From Anabaena subtropica FACHB-260 (GTDB taxonomy: Bacteria > Cyanobacteriota > Cyanobacteriia > Cyanobacteriales > Nostocaceae): a stretch of DNA of 61,067 bases. Location: the NCBI RefSeq assembly GCF_014697105.1, contig NZ_JACJRF010000032.1, positions 1 to 61,067 on the forward strand, given 5' to 3'. This document shows, one piece after another, positions 44,455-53,799 of this stretch. How positions within the stretch are numbered: the stretch's first letter is position 1; every line of letters begins with the position of its first letter. A program made the position numbers and the translations under genes. Below the pieces are notes generated by a model. That model ran no database searches. It was not told the DNA's origin and saw only the letters and a list, made by a program, of their open reading frames with translations.

Positions 44455-46047
44455 TCATGCTTTTTTGGATAACAACTTGCCAATTGTGCGATTCTCTGGT
44501 GTAAATGCTGCCTTGGCCACTCGTTGAATATCAGCAGGAGTCACAGCAACAATCTCATCTAATTGTTTAAACAAATTTCGCCAAGAGCCAGTTTTCACCT
44601 CATATTCCAAAAGTTGCTGTGCCATGCCACTATTAGAATTGAGGCTACGTAACAAACCAGCCCTAGCTTGAGTTTTTACCCGTTCTAATTCAACTGTAGA
44701 TACAGGTTCAGTTTTTAACTTGTCAATTTCTTTGCTTAAAGCTACCGCTACCTCATCAACTGTATGACCAGGCGCTGTGAGAGCATAGAACAGCATCAGG
44801 TTGGGATACTTATCCCCAGGGAAGCCACTAAAGCCTTGGGCATTTAACGCTAAACGCTGTTGTTCCACCAAAGACTTATATAACCGCGAAGTGCGTCCAT
44901 TACTTAATAAACCACCAATAATGTCATATACCGCATTATCTGGATGAGTACCTGACGGACGATGATAGCCTTCCAAATACCAAGGTTGAGAAGGTAATTC
45001 TAAAGTAACTTCTCTTGTTTGTGTCTGCTTTGGTTCTGGAGCAATTTCTGACTGTGGTTTCGGTGCTGCTTTGTAGCGTCCAAAATAAATTTGTGCCAGT
45101 CGTTTCACCTCAGCCGTCTTCACATCCCCAACAACAGCAATAGTAATATTACTGGGTACGTAGTAAGTTTCAAAAAACTTCTCTACATCGACTGGTGTGA
45201 GATTACGGATATCTTGGTCATAACCAATGACAGGCCGTCTGTAAGGATGAACTGTGAAAGCGGTATCGATAAATTTCTCTATCATCATACCAATAGGTGA
45301 ATTATCCACCCGCATCCTGCGTTCTTCCAAAATCACATCTTTTTCTTTATAAAACTCCCGCCGAATCACCGGCTCAAGAAATCTATCTGACTCCAAGGAC
45401 ATCCAAAGTTCCAACTTATTCGCGGGAAAACTGTAGAAGTAACGAGTTGCTTCCGCCGAGGTAGTAGCATTTAAACCTACACCACCAGCCTGTTCCACAA
45501 TTTGCCCCATTTCATTTTGGTTGACTAATTTGTCAGCTTGTGCTTCCACTTCCTTAAAAGTAGCTTCCAATTTAGCAACCTCATCTTGCTTACCATTAGC
45601 TCTGGCTGCTCTAATTTGAGTGTCTAACTGTTCTAAACGCTCAAGTAGAGGTTTTTCCGCCTGATAATCCTTCGTACCGATGCGTGTAGTGCCTTTGAAC
45701 GCCAAATGCTCCAGAAAGTGGGCTACACCAGTCTGTCCTTCTGGCTCATCCACACCTCCAACATCTGCATAGGTGAGGAAAGAAACTACTGGTGCTTGAT
45801 GGCGTTCTAAGACAATAAACTTCATGCCATTATCAAGCCGGAACTCCGTCAACTGATCAATTACCCTGTCTAGATAGGGCTGAATCGAAGTTGGAGCTTT
45901 TGTGGTTGGCGTTTTGCTTGGTTGTAGTTGGAGCAGGGTTGGCGTTTGTGCTAACGCTACTTCTGGTGTCCATCCCCACCAAGAGACAACTGTTGCCATT
46001 AAAATTGCCAACAGCCGACGCGATATTGAACGACTAAGTTGATTCAT
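44455..46047 (-). CDS. Zinc metallopeptidase of family M16 (catalytic subunit)
   Basis: 530 aa from ATG 46047; a GTG nine codons upstream is possible. The signal peptide (LLAILMATVVSWWGW to VALAQ) sends it to the periplasm. The inverted zinc motif HFLEH (about residues 110-114) and the downstream Glu region (GGVGLNATTSAEATRYFYS, ESDRFLEPVIRREFYKEKDV, with ILEERR) are intact. The C-terminal domain contains GGLLSNGRTSRLYKSLVEQQ. It is the first gene of a two-gene operon with the inactive partner and divergent from the TetR gene. It probably degrades peptides in the periplasm. Confidence 0.93.
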   Translation of the reverse strand: MNQLSRSISRRLLAILMATVVSWWGWTPEVALAQTPTLLQLQPSKTPTTKAPTSIQPYLDRVIDQLTEFRLDNGMKFIVLERHQAPVVSFLTYADVGGVDEPEGQTGVAHFLEHLAFKGTTRIGTKDYQAEKPLLERLEQLDTQIRAARANGKQDEVAKLEATFKEVEAQADKLVNQNEMGQIVEQAGGVGLNATTSAEATRYFYSFPANKLELWMSLESDRFLEPVIRREFYKEKDVILEERRMRVDNSPIGMMIEKFIDTAFTVHPYRRPVIGYDQDIRNLTPVDVEKFFETYYVPSNITIAVVGDVKTAEVKRLAQIYFGRYKAAPKPQSEIAPEPKQTQTREVTLELPSQPWYLEGYHRPSGTHPDNAVYDIIGGLLSNGRTSRLYKSLVEQQRLALNAQGFSGFPGDKYPNLMLFYALTAPGHTVDEVAVALSKEIDKLKTEPVSTVELERVKTQARAGLLRSLNSNSGMAQQLLEYEVKTGSWRNLFKQLDEIVAVTPADIQRVAKAAFTPENRTIGKLLSKKA

Positions 46048-46199
46048 AAGCAACAAGTAAGTGTATGTATCCACTACCTAAGCCACAGGTCAATTGACAA
46101 TTGGAGCGTTAATCTTGTATTAAGCTTTCTGTGCTTTTTGTACCTGACGTTAGACAATAATGCTACAAGTAGTGTTCCGGAGATTTTACATTAACTATT

Positions 46200-46814
46200 A
46201 TGCGAGTTTTTAATTCTTCTCCACCTTCAGAGGCACAGACACGTACCCGAATTTTGCAAGCGGCGCTGAAATTATTCGCTTCCCAAGGCTTTGATGGTAC
46301 TACCACCCGCGATTTAGCGCAAGCCGCAGGTGTAGCCGAAGGGACTTTGTTTCGGCATTTCCAGAATAAAAAAGCGATTTTGGTGGAAGTAGCAACTAGC
46401 GGTTGGGTGGAAATTCTCACAGATTTGCTCACAGAATTGAGTGAAATGGGTAGCTATAAAGCTGTCGCTCAGGTAATGCGCCGCCGAATGTGGAATTTAC
46501 AAAAAAACGCCGATTTAATGCGGGTTTGCTTCATGGAAGTGCAGTTTCATCCAGACTTACGCGATCGCATTCAAGAAGAAGTCATTGGTAAAATGACCGA
46601 TGTCGCCGAAGCCTTCTTCCAAACCGCAATGGATAAAGGCATTTATCGCCAAGCAGATGCCAATCTTGTAGCAAAAGTCTTCCTGGGAATGTTTGCGATC
46701 GCTGGTTTCTCTAACAATACTCTCATGCAACCAGATGCTTCACCCCAACAAATGCAGCAGATGGCAGAAGGACTTGCCGATATCTTCCTCAACGGGGTGC
46801 TGGCGAAAGATTAG
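46200..46814 (+). CDS. TetR/AcrR-family transcriptional regulator
   Basis: A 204-residue repressor-type regulator. The N-terminal HTH is clear (RILQAALKLFASQGFDGTTT, RDLAQAAGVAEGTLFRHFQN, KKAIL). The C-terminal ligand domain includes FMEVQFHPDLRDRIQEEVIG and is not diagnostic. It is divergent from the M16 peptidase operon with about 150 bp between, so these genes may be its target. The ligand is unknown. Confidence 0.9.
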   Translation: MRVFNSSPPSEAQTRTRILQAALKLFASQGFDGTTTRDLAQAAGVAEGTLFRHFQNKKAILVEVATSGWVEILTDLLTELSEMGSYKAVAQVMRRRMWNLQKNADLMRVCFMEVQFHPDLRDRIQEEVIGKMTDVAEAFFQTAMDKGIYRQADANLVAKVFLGMFAIAGFSNNTLMQPDASPQQMQQMAEGLADIFLNGVLAKD

Positions 46815-46849
46815 GGAATCACTGTTAACTGTTAAATGTTAAGTAACTG

Positions 46850-47290
46850 TTAAGTGTTGATCATATTCGCCTGCTGACTCCATTGTTGGACTAATTCAAT
46901 TGCTGGACACAAATCTCGACGCTGCAAAGTGGCTACTTGTAAGCGCAAAATCTGTTTGTGTAATCTGTGAGTAGGAATCTGGGCTAACTGTGCCACAGAA
47001 CCAACACCTGCATGAAGTAACAGACCACAATATTGTGTTCCCACACTAGGAATCCTGGCTAAATCTGCTAAAGCCACCCATTTATTTACATACTGAAGAT
47101 GTACTTGCAACTTATTAGCCAAAGCCAACCTAGATTCTAAAGTTTTACCTTGTTTGACTAGCCCTAATGTAGTCTTAATTCCATAATTGTCTAGTTGAGA
47201 TTTTTCATCTTCGCTCAATCCAGGCAACTGCTCAATAGGCCAATCACAACCGACAATAGAACTTTTATTAGCTGTATTTTTAGCAGACAT
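46850..47290 (-). CDS. DUF4332 protein (helix-hairpin-helix-like)
   Basis: A 146-residue protein with repeated helix-hairpin-helix-like segments: EQLPGLSEDEKSQLDNYGIK, LADLARIPSVGTQYCGLLLH and AGVGSVAQLAQIPTHRLHKQ. This is the pattern of DUF4332 proteins, related to the HhH repeats used for non-specific DNA contacts. No other domain is present. It is convergent with the TetR gene. A nucleic-acid role is suggested by the fold only. Confidence 0.8.
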   Translation of the reverse strand: MSAKNTANKSSIVGCDWPIEQLPGLSEDEKSQLDNYGIKTTLGLVKQGKTLESRLALANKLQVHLQYVNKWVALADLARIPSVGTQYCGLLLHAGVGSVAQLAQIPTHRLHKQILRLQVATLQRRDLCPAIELVQQWSQQANMINT

Positions 47291-47389
47291 GGGAAATAAA
47301 ATATATGTTTATTCATCTATTGTGACGCTTAATTTTAAACGCAGAGGAACACAAAGCAAACTCTCTGCGTACCTCTGCGCCCCTTTGCG

Positions 47390-48184
47390 TTAAATTAACT
47401 CCCCCCTCAACACAGTAACCGCCTGTCCTGAGAGAAATACACGATCGCCTCCCCCATAACTAACCTTCACCACCCCACCGCGACTAGAAGCTTGATAAGC
47501 CAAAAACTCATTTTTATGCAAGCGATCGCGCCAATAAGCAGCCAAGCAACAATGAGCCGCCCCTGTAACGGGGTCTTCATTTATACCCAAACCAGGAGCA
47601 AAGAAACGAGAGACAAAATCATATTGGGAATCAGGCTGAGTTTGACTAGTTACAATAGCATTACCAGTTAATAAGGTTGCCAGTTTTGAGAAATTCGGCT
47701 GCATTTGCCGCACCAAATCCTCAGACTCCACCTCTACCAAATAGCCCAAGGAGTTCTGTACAACTACTTTCAACGGCACACCCAAAGCCTCACCTAGTTC
47801 AGGCGGCGTTGTTATTGGTTGTGAGTGATTTACCGGAAAATCTAACTCAATCCAATCATCTTGGCGCTTGGCAATCAGTAAACCACTTTTGGTATGAAAA
47901 CGGGCAATTTCATCGGGGGACAAATGCCCCTCTGACCACAAAACATGGGCGCTGGCTAAAGTCGCATGACCACAAAGCGGTACTTCCACCGTCGGCGTGA
48001 ACCACCGCAGACTGAAACCATCATCTTGTTTGACTAAAAAAGCCGTCTCCGATAAATTCATTTCCTGGGCTACATTTTGCATCCAAGTGTCATCTTGAGG
48101 AGCAGGTAAAACACAGACAGCCGCAGGATTGCCCGCGAACGGTTTATTAGTGAAAGCATCTACTTGAATAATTTGTTGTCCCAT
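47390..48184 (-). CDS. PhzF-family isomerase-like protein
   Basis: A 264-residue member of the PhzF/YddE family, diaminopimelate-epimerase fold. N-terminus QIIQVDAFTNKPFAGNPAAV, catalytic Glu46 in NLSETAFLV, RWFTPTVEVPLCGHATLASA and GINEDPVTGAAHCCLA in the second half are all diagnostic. The biological substrate of most members is unknown; phenazine genes are not present here, so a phenazine role is unlikely. It is divergent from the aminopeptidase gene, 28 bp away. Confidence 0.93.
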   Translation of the reverse strand: MGQQIIQVDAFTNKPFAGNPAAVCVLPAPQDDTWMQNVAQEMNLSETAFLVKQDDGFSLRWFTPTVEVPLCGHATLASAHVLWSEGHLSPDEIARFHTKSGLLIAKRQDDWIELDFPVNHSQPITTPPELGEALGVPLKVVVQNSLGYLVEVESEDLVRQMQPNFSKLATLLTGNAIVTSQTQPDSQYDFVSRFFAPGLGINEDPVTGAAHCCLAAYWRDRLHKNEFLAYQASSRGGVVKVSYGGGDRVFLSGQAVTVLRGELI

Positions 48185-48212
48185 AAAATAATTCGTAATT
48201 CAGATTAACTTT

Positions 48213-49586
48213 ATGAATTTTTTAGCAAATACTTTACGCGATCGCCGCCAAAGACTAGCTAATATAATTAATTTTCCAGCAATTTTATGGTCTGGTGGTA
48301 GCAATTCCCGTAACTTTCCTGCCAATCGTTTTCCTTTTCGTGCCAGCAGTCACTTCCTCTACTTTGCTGGCTTACCCTTACAAAATGCCGCCATTCACCT
48401 AGAAGCCGGCAAGTTAACCTTATTTATTGATGATCCTGCACCCAGTAGCGCCCTGTGGCACGGAGAAACCCCCAAGCGTGAAGAAATCGCCCAAACCATT
48501 GGTGCAGATGCAGCTCAACCATTATCAGAATTAACTCCATTCCTAGAAGGTGCAGCTACTATTGCCGTTCAAGATGCGACAACTTGGACACAGCAATCCC
48601 AACTAATGAATAGATGGGTTTTACCCCAAAGTCAACCAGAAGGAATTGACTTAGAATTAGCCAAAGCGATCGTCACCTTACGCCTCACCCACGACCAAGA
48701 CGCATTAGCTGAGTTACGCAAAGCTGCAACTGTGAGTGTAGCAGCACACAAAGCCGGTATGGTAGCCACAGCAAACGCCAAAACCGAAGCGGAAGTTAGA
48801 GCCGCAATGGAAAGCGTTTTCATCGCTCACAACATGACTACTGCTTATAACAGTATTGTCACAGTCCACGGCGAAGTTTTACACAACGAACAATATCACC
48901 ATCTTCTGCAACCAGGAGATTTATTATTAGCCGATGTCGGCGGCGAAACAGAGCTAGGTTGGGCTGCTGATATCACCCGTACCTGGCCTGTGTCTGGTAA
49001 ATTTTCCCCCACCCAACGCGATATATATGATGTAGTCCTAGCAGCCCATGATGCTTGCATTGCCAATATCCGCCCCGGTGTCGAGTATGCAGAGATTCAT
49101 CTATTAGGGGCTAAGGTGATTGCTGAAGGTTTGGTAAATTTAGGCATTTTACGAGGTAATCCCGAAGATTTAGTAGAAAAAGATGCCCATGCTTTATTTT
49201 TCCCCCACGGTATCGGTCATCTATTGGGTTTAGATGTCCATGACATGGAAGATTTGGGAGATTTAGCCGGATATGAAGAAGGGAAGAAAAGGAGCGATCG
49301 CTTCGGCTTAGGCTACCTGCGTTTAAATCGTTCCCTACGTACAGGAATGTTGGTCACAATTGAACCCGGATTTTACCAAGTTCCCGCCATCTTAAACGAT
49401 GAAAAAATTCGCTCAAGATATCAATATACAGTCAACTGGGAACGCCTATCACAATTCGCCGATGTCCGAGGAATCCGCATTGAAGATGATGTTTTAGTCA
49501 CAGACAGAGGTAGCGAAGTCCTCACCGCCGTGTTACCAAATGATGCTGATACCGTAGAAAATTTAGTTAATTCTTCAATTTCATGA
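48213..49586 (+). CDS. pepP: Xaa-Pro aminopeptidase (M24B, PepP type)
   Basis: A 457-residue dinuclear metallopeptidase removing N-terminal residues before proline. The N-terminal AMP_N domain (about residues 1-140) has FPFRASSHFLYFAGLPLQNA. The pita-bread catalytic domain carries the metal ligands: Asp in LLADVGGETELGWAADITRT (two), His in FPHGIGHLLGLDVHDME, Glu in TIEPGFYQ and Glu in GIRIEDDVLV. All five are present. It is monocistronic. Confidence 0.93.
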   Translation: MNFLANTLRDRRQRLANIINFPAILWSGGSNSRNFPANRFPFRASSHFLYFAGLPLQNAAIHLEAGKLTLFIDDPAPSSALWHGETPKREEIAQTIGADAAQPLSELTPFLEGAATIAVQDATTWTQQSQLMNRWVLPQSQPEGIDLELAKAIVTLRLTHDQDALAELRKAATVSVAAHKAGMVATANAKTEAEVRAAMESVFIAHNMTTAYNSIVTVHGEVLHNEQYHHLLQPGDLLLADVGGETELGWAADITRTWPVSGKFSPTQRDIYDVVLAAHDACIANIRPGVEYAEIHLLGAKVIAEGLVNLGILRGNPEDLVEKDAHALFFPHGIGHLLGLDVHDMEDLGDLAGYEEGKKRSDRFGLGYLRLNRSLRTGMLVTIEPGFYQVPAILNDEKIRSRYQYTVNWERLSQFADVRGIRIEDDVLVTDRGSEVLTAVLPNDADTVENLVNSSIS

Positions 49587-49628
49587 CTTCTTCAAGAAGT
49601 TGCGGTTCATTTTGAATTTTGAATTGAT

Positions 49629-50267
49629 TCATCGATGCTCAATTTTACTTTTAACCCAGCCACGAAATTCTCGAATCAAATCTAAATAATCTTTCTGCTC
49701 AACCTGCTCTAAAAAGTTAACTATTTCTAAAACAGGCAACCCAGGAAAAGCCAAACTCTGATCAACATTAGTATACGTTTTATTTTGTAAAATGTGGATA
49801 CTAAAAGTTTGGCGATCGTATACCCAAATCTCTGGTACACCCATTTCAGCATAAACTTCAAAACGATTTTTAGAACTACTGCTGATATCAATTTCTACTA
49901 CCAAGTCCGGTGGCGGATCTTGCTGTAAATCAATTCTTGTTTTACCCTTAATTAAATTGATATTTTTAATATAAAAACATTCATCTGGTTCTGCTCCACT
50001 TAGTTCTGGGTGTTTAAAAGTTGTAGAACCAAGCGGTTGAATCTTAACATTTAATTCTTCTGACAAAGTTTCGACAAATCGACCCAATACTTTCTTATAA
50101 ATTTCATGTTCAGGCGAAGGAAGCATAATTTCCAGATTACCCCGATTGTAAGTAAGTCGGAGGCGACGACTAGCACTCAGTTCAACTAGCAAATTTTCGT
50201 AAGTTTGCCAACTAATCCCTGACAGGTGAACAATTTCTGTAGATTGAATGAGAGTGTTGCTAGTCAT
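49629..50267 (-). CDS. Uma2-family (DUF820) putative endonuclease
   Basis: 212 aa from ATG 50267 (MTSNTLIQSTEIVHLSGISW); an upstream start 19 codons earlier is less likely. Same family as 24297-24899: LRLTYNRGNLEIMLPSPEHE, the acidic site EPDECFYIKN and the catalytic DLVVEIDISSSSKNRFEVYA, then MGVPEIWVYDRQTFSIHIL. A member of the multi-copy cyanobacterial family with a PD-(D/E)xK fold; role unclear. It is convergent with pepP. Confidence 0.88.
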   Translation of the reverse strand: MTSNTLIQSTEIVHLSGISWQTYENLLVELSASRRLRLTYNRGNLEIMLPSPEHEIYKKVLGRFVETLSEELNVKIQPLGSTTFKHPELSGAEPDECFYIKNINLIKGKTRIDLQQDPPPDLVVEIDISSSSKNRFEVYAEMGVPEIWVYDRQTFSIHILQNKTYTNVDQSLAFPGLPVLEIVNFLEQVEQKDYLDLIREFRGWVKSKIEHR

Positions 50268-50638
50268 AAGTAATACTTTGAGATATGTTCTCTCTTTAAT
50301 CCCTAATAATAGATGAATTATCATTCGCCGTTAGCGGTAGATACATCTCTATACAGTGAGTTCTTTGTTGTTCCAGCAATCACCCATCAACCAGGAAGTA
50401 CAGGGAGCAACCAAGCGAATTATGACCGCTTTTGCCTTCTAATCCAGTAGCATCATCGGCAAATATAAATTTAGATGTTCAGTTAGCCACTTTAGCCACC
50501 CAACACAAAGGTAGGTATCCTCTGCTCAAGTCGCGGGAAAAACTACTAAGCTGGTAAATAGCACATTATAAAAATTCCTGAATCGCATTATATAGCTGAT
50601 TCGGACATCCCCATTGGCTCAATAACTGTAACTAAGAT
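50268..50638. other. Divergent Uma2/ffh intergenic region
   Basis: 371 bp without a recognisable gene. Short open frames are chance. The ffh promoter should be in the last 150 bp; no clear boxes are seen. Confidence 0.45.
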
Positions 50639-52108
50639 ATGTTTGACGCATTAGCAGACCGTTTAGAATCCGCCTGGAAAAAGCTGCGCGGGCAAGATAA
50701 AATTTCCGAATCTAACATTCAAGATGCTTTGCGGGAAGTGCGCCGCGCCCTATTGGAAGCAGATGTTAACCTCCAAGTAGTCAAAGATTTTATTAGCGAA
50801 GTTGAAGCCAAGGCCCAGGGAGCCGAAGTTATTAGCGGCGTGCGACCTGACCAGCAGTTCATCAAGATTGTTTACGATGAGCTGGTACAGGTGATGGGGG
50901 AAGAGAATGTTCCCCTGGCGGAAGTGGAACAAAAGCCCACAATTGTTTTGATGGCTGGTTTACAAGGTACTGGTAAAACCACAGCCACCGCCAAATTAGC
51001 TTTACATTTACGCAAATTAGAACGCAGTTGCTTGTTGGTAGCTACAGACGTATATCGTCCAGCCGCTATTGACCAGTTGCTCACACTAGGTAAACAAATT
51101 GACGTACCAGTGTTTGAATTGGGAAGCGATGCAGACCCGGTAGAAATTGCCCGTCAAGGTGTGGAACGTGCCAGAGCCGAAGGTGTGAACACGGTCATCA
51201 TTGATACAGCAGGTCGTCTGCAAATTGACGAGGATATGATGGCGGAATTAGCCCGCATCAAAGAAACCGTCCAGCCCCACGAAACATTGCTGGTGGTGGA
51301 TTCGATGACTGGTCAAGAAGCCGCAAACCTCACCCGTACTTTCCACGAGCAAATAGGTATAACTGGGGCAATTCTTACCAAGATGGATGGTGATAGCCGT
51401 GGTGGTGCGGCGTTATCGGTACGGCAAATTTCGGGAGCGCCGATTAAGTTTGTGGGTGTGGGGGAAAAAGTCGAAGCCCTACAACCATTTTACCCAGATC
51501 GTATGGCATCCCGGATTTTGGGTATGGGTGACGTGCTGACACTGGTAGAGAAAGCCCAGGAAGAGTTTGACTTAGCTGATGCTGAGAAAATGCAGGAGAA
51601 AATCCTGTCAGCGAAGTTTGACTTTACCGACTTTGTGAAGCAACTGCGGATGTTGAAAAATATGGGATCACTGGGGGGTATCCTCAAGATGATTCCAGGG
51701 ATGGGTAAACTCTCAGATGACCAACTCAAGCAAGGAGAAACCCAACTCAAGCGGTGTGAGTCGATGATTAATTCCATGACCATGCTAGAACGCCGCGACC
51801 CCGACTTACTTGCCAGTTCCCCCAGCCGACGGCGACGGATTGCGTCTGGTTCCGGTTATAAAGAAGCCGATGTAAATAAACTGGTGGCTGATTTCCAAAA
51901 AATGCGATCGCTCATGCAGCAAATGGGTCAAGGTAATTTCCCCGGAATGCCGGGAATGTTCGGTGGTGGCGGTGGTATGGGTAATGCCTTCGCTGGTGGG
52001 GGCAATCGTCCCGCAGCTCCCGGCTGGCGCGGCTACAATAGCGGTAGTGCAGGGACGAAAAAGAAAAAGCCCAAAGACAAAAAGAAAAAAGGTTTCGGCA
52101 ATCTTTAA
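50639..52108 (+). CDS. ffh: Signal recognition particle protein Ffh (SRP54)
   Basis: A 489-residue GTPase that targets membrane and secreted proteins co-translationally. The N domain begins MFDALADRLESAWKKLRGQD. G1 is GLQGTGKTTATAKLAL, with DVYRPAAIDQL, the G3 region DTAGRLQIDEDMM, and TKMDGDSRGGAALSV. The M domain is methionine-rich (LRMLKNMGSLGGILKMIPGM) and contains the RNA-binding SRRRRIASGSGYKEADVNKL. The C-terminus has a Gly/Met-rich segment and ends in KKKKPKDKKKKGFGNL, a Lys-rich tail common in cyanobacterial SRP54. It is followed by rpsP, a frequent bacterial arrangement. Confidence 0.96.
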   Translation: MFDALADRLESAWKKLRGQDKISESNIQDALREVRRALLEADVNLQVVKDFISEVEAKAQGAEVISGVRPDQQFIKIVYDELVQVMGEENVPLAEVEQKPTIVLMAGLQGTGKTTATAKLALHLRKLERSCLLVATDVYRPAAIDQLLTLGKQIDVPVFELGSDADPVEIARQGVERARAEGVNTVIIDTAGRLQIDEDMMAELARIKETVQPHETLLVVDSMTGQEAANLTRTFHEQIGITGAILTKMDGDSRGGAALSVRQISGAPIKFVGVGEKVEALQPFYPDRMASRILGMGDVLTLVEKAQEEFDLADAEKMQEKILSAKFDFTDFVKQLRMLKNMGSLGGILKMIPGMGKLSDDQLKQGETQLKRCESMINSMTMLERRDPDLLASSPSRRRRIASGSGYKEADVNKLVADFQKMRSLMQQMGQGNFPGMPGMFGGGGGMGNAFAGGGNRPAAPGWRGYNSGSAGTKKKKPKDKKKKGFGNL

Positions 52109-52300
52109 ATCAATAGTCAATAGTCATTAGTCGTCAGCCTAATTTACAGGTTTGCTCACACTCGACTGTGGACTATTGACTCTGGACTAATAGCACGAAA
52201 CCCTGGGCAAGTGCTAAAATTAGCATTTCAGTAAAAGAAGTTCTGAATCAAGACAGCAACTTCCTCAATTACCTACAAATAGGAGAATGTTTCTTCAATC

Positions 52301-52567
52301 ATGATCAAACTGCGCTTGAAGCGATACGGTAAAAAGCGGGAAGCGAGCTACCGCATTGTCGCCATGAATAGTCTCTCTCGCCGCGATGGTCGCCCCTTAG
52401 AAGAATTGGGATTTTACAACCCTAGAACTGATGAAGTGCGATTAGATGTCCCCGGCATCGTCAAGCGACTACAGCAAGGCGCTCAACCCACTGACACGGT
52501 ACGTCGCATCTTACAAAAACAAAATGTCTTTGAACAGGTCAGTGCAACAACCGCAACCGCATCATAG
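52301..52567 (+). CDS. rpsP: 30S ribosomal protein S16
   Basis: An 88-residue S16 ([60 protein letters not shown]), which binds 16S rRNA in the 30S body. GGAGAATG-type ribosome-binding sequence precedes the ATG. Its 3' end overlaps the KH-domain gene by 44 bases in a different frame. The ffh-rpsP-KH order is common in bacteria. Confidence 0.96.
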   Translation: MIKLRLKRYGKKREASYRIVAMNSLSRRDGRPLEELGFYNPRTDEVRLDVPGIVKRLQQGAQPTDTVRRILQKQNVFEQVSATTATAS

Positions 52568-52964
52568 TCTCACAGCCAATTCACTAACAACTAGTCCTAA
52601 TTACGTTGGACTAGTCAAGTTTTTGATGCAGCCATTTTTAGAAGCTCCAGAGTCTTTAAGTGTCGATTGTGAAATTTCTCCAACCCTAAAACGGGCTTGG
52701 GTTCGCATCGCCTTTGAAAGTGCAGATAAAGGGAAAGTGTTTGGTCGAGGGGGACGAAATATTCAGGCGATTCGCACGGTAATTGCTGCTGCGGCACAAC
52801 TTACTGGACAATCAGTTTACTTGGATATTTACGGCAGCACCACTCCAGGCCGGGAAGGTATGTCTGTTGAAGAAGATCAACAAGAACGTACACTTTTGCC
52901 CATATCACGAGAAAGAAGTGGAAACGCAGCACCAAGACCGATTGTTAAACCACGCACTCGCTAG
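52524..52964 (+). CDS. KH-domain RNA-binding protein (KhpA/YlqC-like)
   Basis: A single KH domain protein: [40 protein letters not shown] and [20 protein letters not shown], with the GRGG loop of the GxxG motif. The C-terminal 45 residues are charged and end in KPRTR. The start is uncertain: ATG 52524 (146 aa) overlaps rpsP by 44 bases, and GTG 52542 is possible; the homologous part begins after codon 25 in either case. In other bacteria KhpA binds many small and messenger RNAs. Coupled to rpsP. Confidence 0.88.
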   Translation: MSLNRSVQQPQPHHSLTANSLTTSPNYVGLVKFLMQPFLEAPESLSVDCEISPTLKRAWVRIAFESADKGKVFGRGGRNIQAIRTVIAAAAQLTGQSVYLDIYGSTTPGREGMSVEEDQQERTLLPISRERSGNAAPRPIVKPRTR

Positions 52965-53271
52965 TACCGCTACGCGGAATATCCTACGGGTAGGCTTACG
53001 CTGACTCAGGAAAGCAAGCTACAAAATTCAAAATTCAAAAAGCTGATTAAGCAAGCTTTTTACGTATTTTGAATAGTTGATTTATCTAATCTGTGCTGTA
53101 CTAAGTTAAAAATAGAAGAGAAGCCTGAGCGGTTTTAGTTAACTCCGCTCAGAACCTTCGATAAATTTGGGAAGTGGTCAAAAAATACTTACATCTTTTG
53201 GCAGCTACCAGTAGAAGTTACCCACTGTATACAGTTAATAATGGTTATGCACAACTGTGAGAATCTCTGCC

Positions 53272-53280
53272 AGGAGGTGA
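53272..53280 (+). promoter_or_regulatory. Strong Shine-Dalgarno deciding the rpsU GTG start
   Basis: AGGAGGTGA lies about 11 bases before GTG 53290. No in-frame ATG lies nearby, so the GTG is the start of rpsU. Confidence 0.75.
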
Positions 53281-53289
53281 ATCCAGGGA

Positions 53290-53466
53290 GTGGCTGAAGT
53301 CCGGTTAGGGGAAAATGAGTCTATTGACTCGGCAATCAGACGTTTTAAAAAGAAAATTCAAAAAGCTGGGATTTTATCAGAAGTTAAACGTCGGGAAAGA
53401 TACGAAAAACCCAGTTTGCGACGCAAGCGCAAAGCAGAAGCTGCACGCAAAGTTGGTCGCTACTAA
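53290..53466 (+). CDS. rpsU: 30S ribosomal protein S21
   Basis: A 58-residue S21 with GTG start: [57 protein letters not shown]. The basic composition and the motif [12 protein letters not shown] are diagnostic. S21 helps mRNA binding by the 30S subunit. It lies downstream of rpsP and the KH gene on the same strand; the 325-bp gap contains a repeat around 52964-53005, so it may have its own promoter. Confidence 0.93.
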   Translation: MAEVRLGENESIDSAIRRFKKKIQKAGILSEVKRRERYEKPSLRRKRKAEAARKVGRY

Positions 53467-53799
53467 ATCAGAGCAGTGTCTTTGGTTATGATGGTGAACC
53501 TATTTTGAATTTAGTGAGTTAAGGTTGGCAGGTTTTTTAGCTCAACTCTTAATAAAGTAGAGACGTTATTGCGTCTCTACTTGAGAAATATTAAAAAATG
53601 ATTAAATATTTTGGGATTTACAAAATTATAAAAATACAGTTCGTCAGTAAATTTAAATAAAACCTTGATAGAGTCGAGAATTAACGAGGTTTTTTATTAT
53701 AAAATAGTATAAAAACTAACTAATCGAAAATGAGATAAAAACCTCAGGAAACTACTGAAATTTAGTAAGAATTGCTCTTCACAAATTAAAAAAATACTT
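53467..53799. other. rpsU-phoH spacer with palindrome
   Basis: 333 bp without a gene. 53557-53580 is a hairpin with GTAGAGACG/CGTCTCTAC arms, the same family as at the pilB stop. A weak stem with T-run (AAAACCT...AGGTTTTTT) lies at about 53661-53697 and might terminate the rpsU transcript. Confidence 0.5.
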
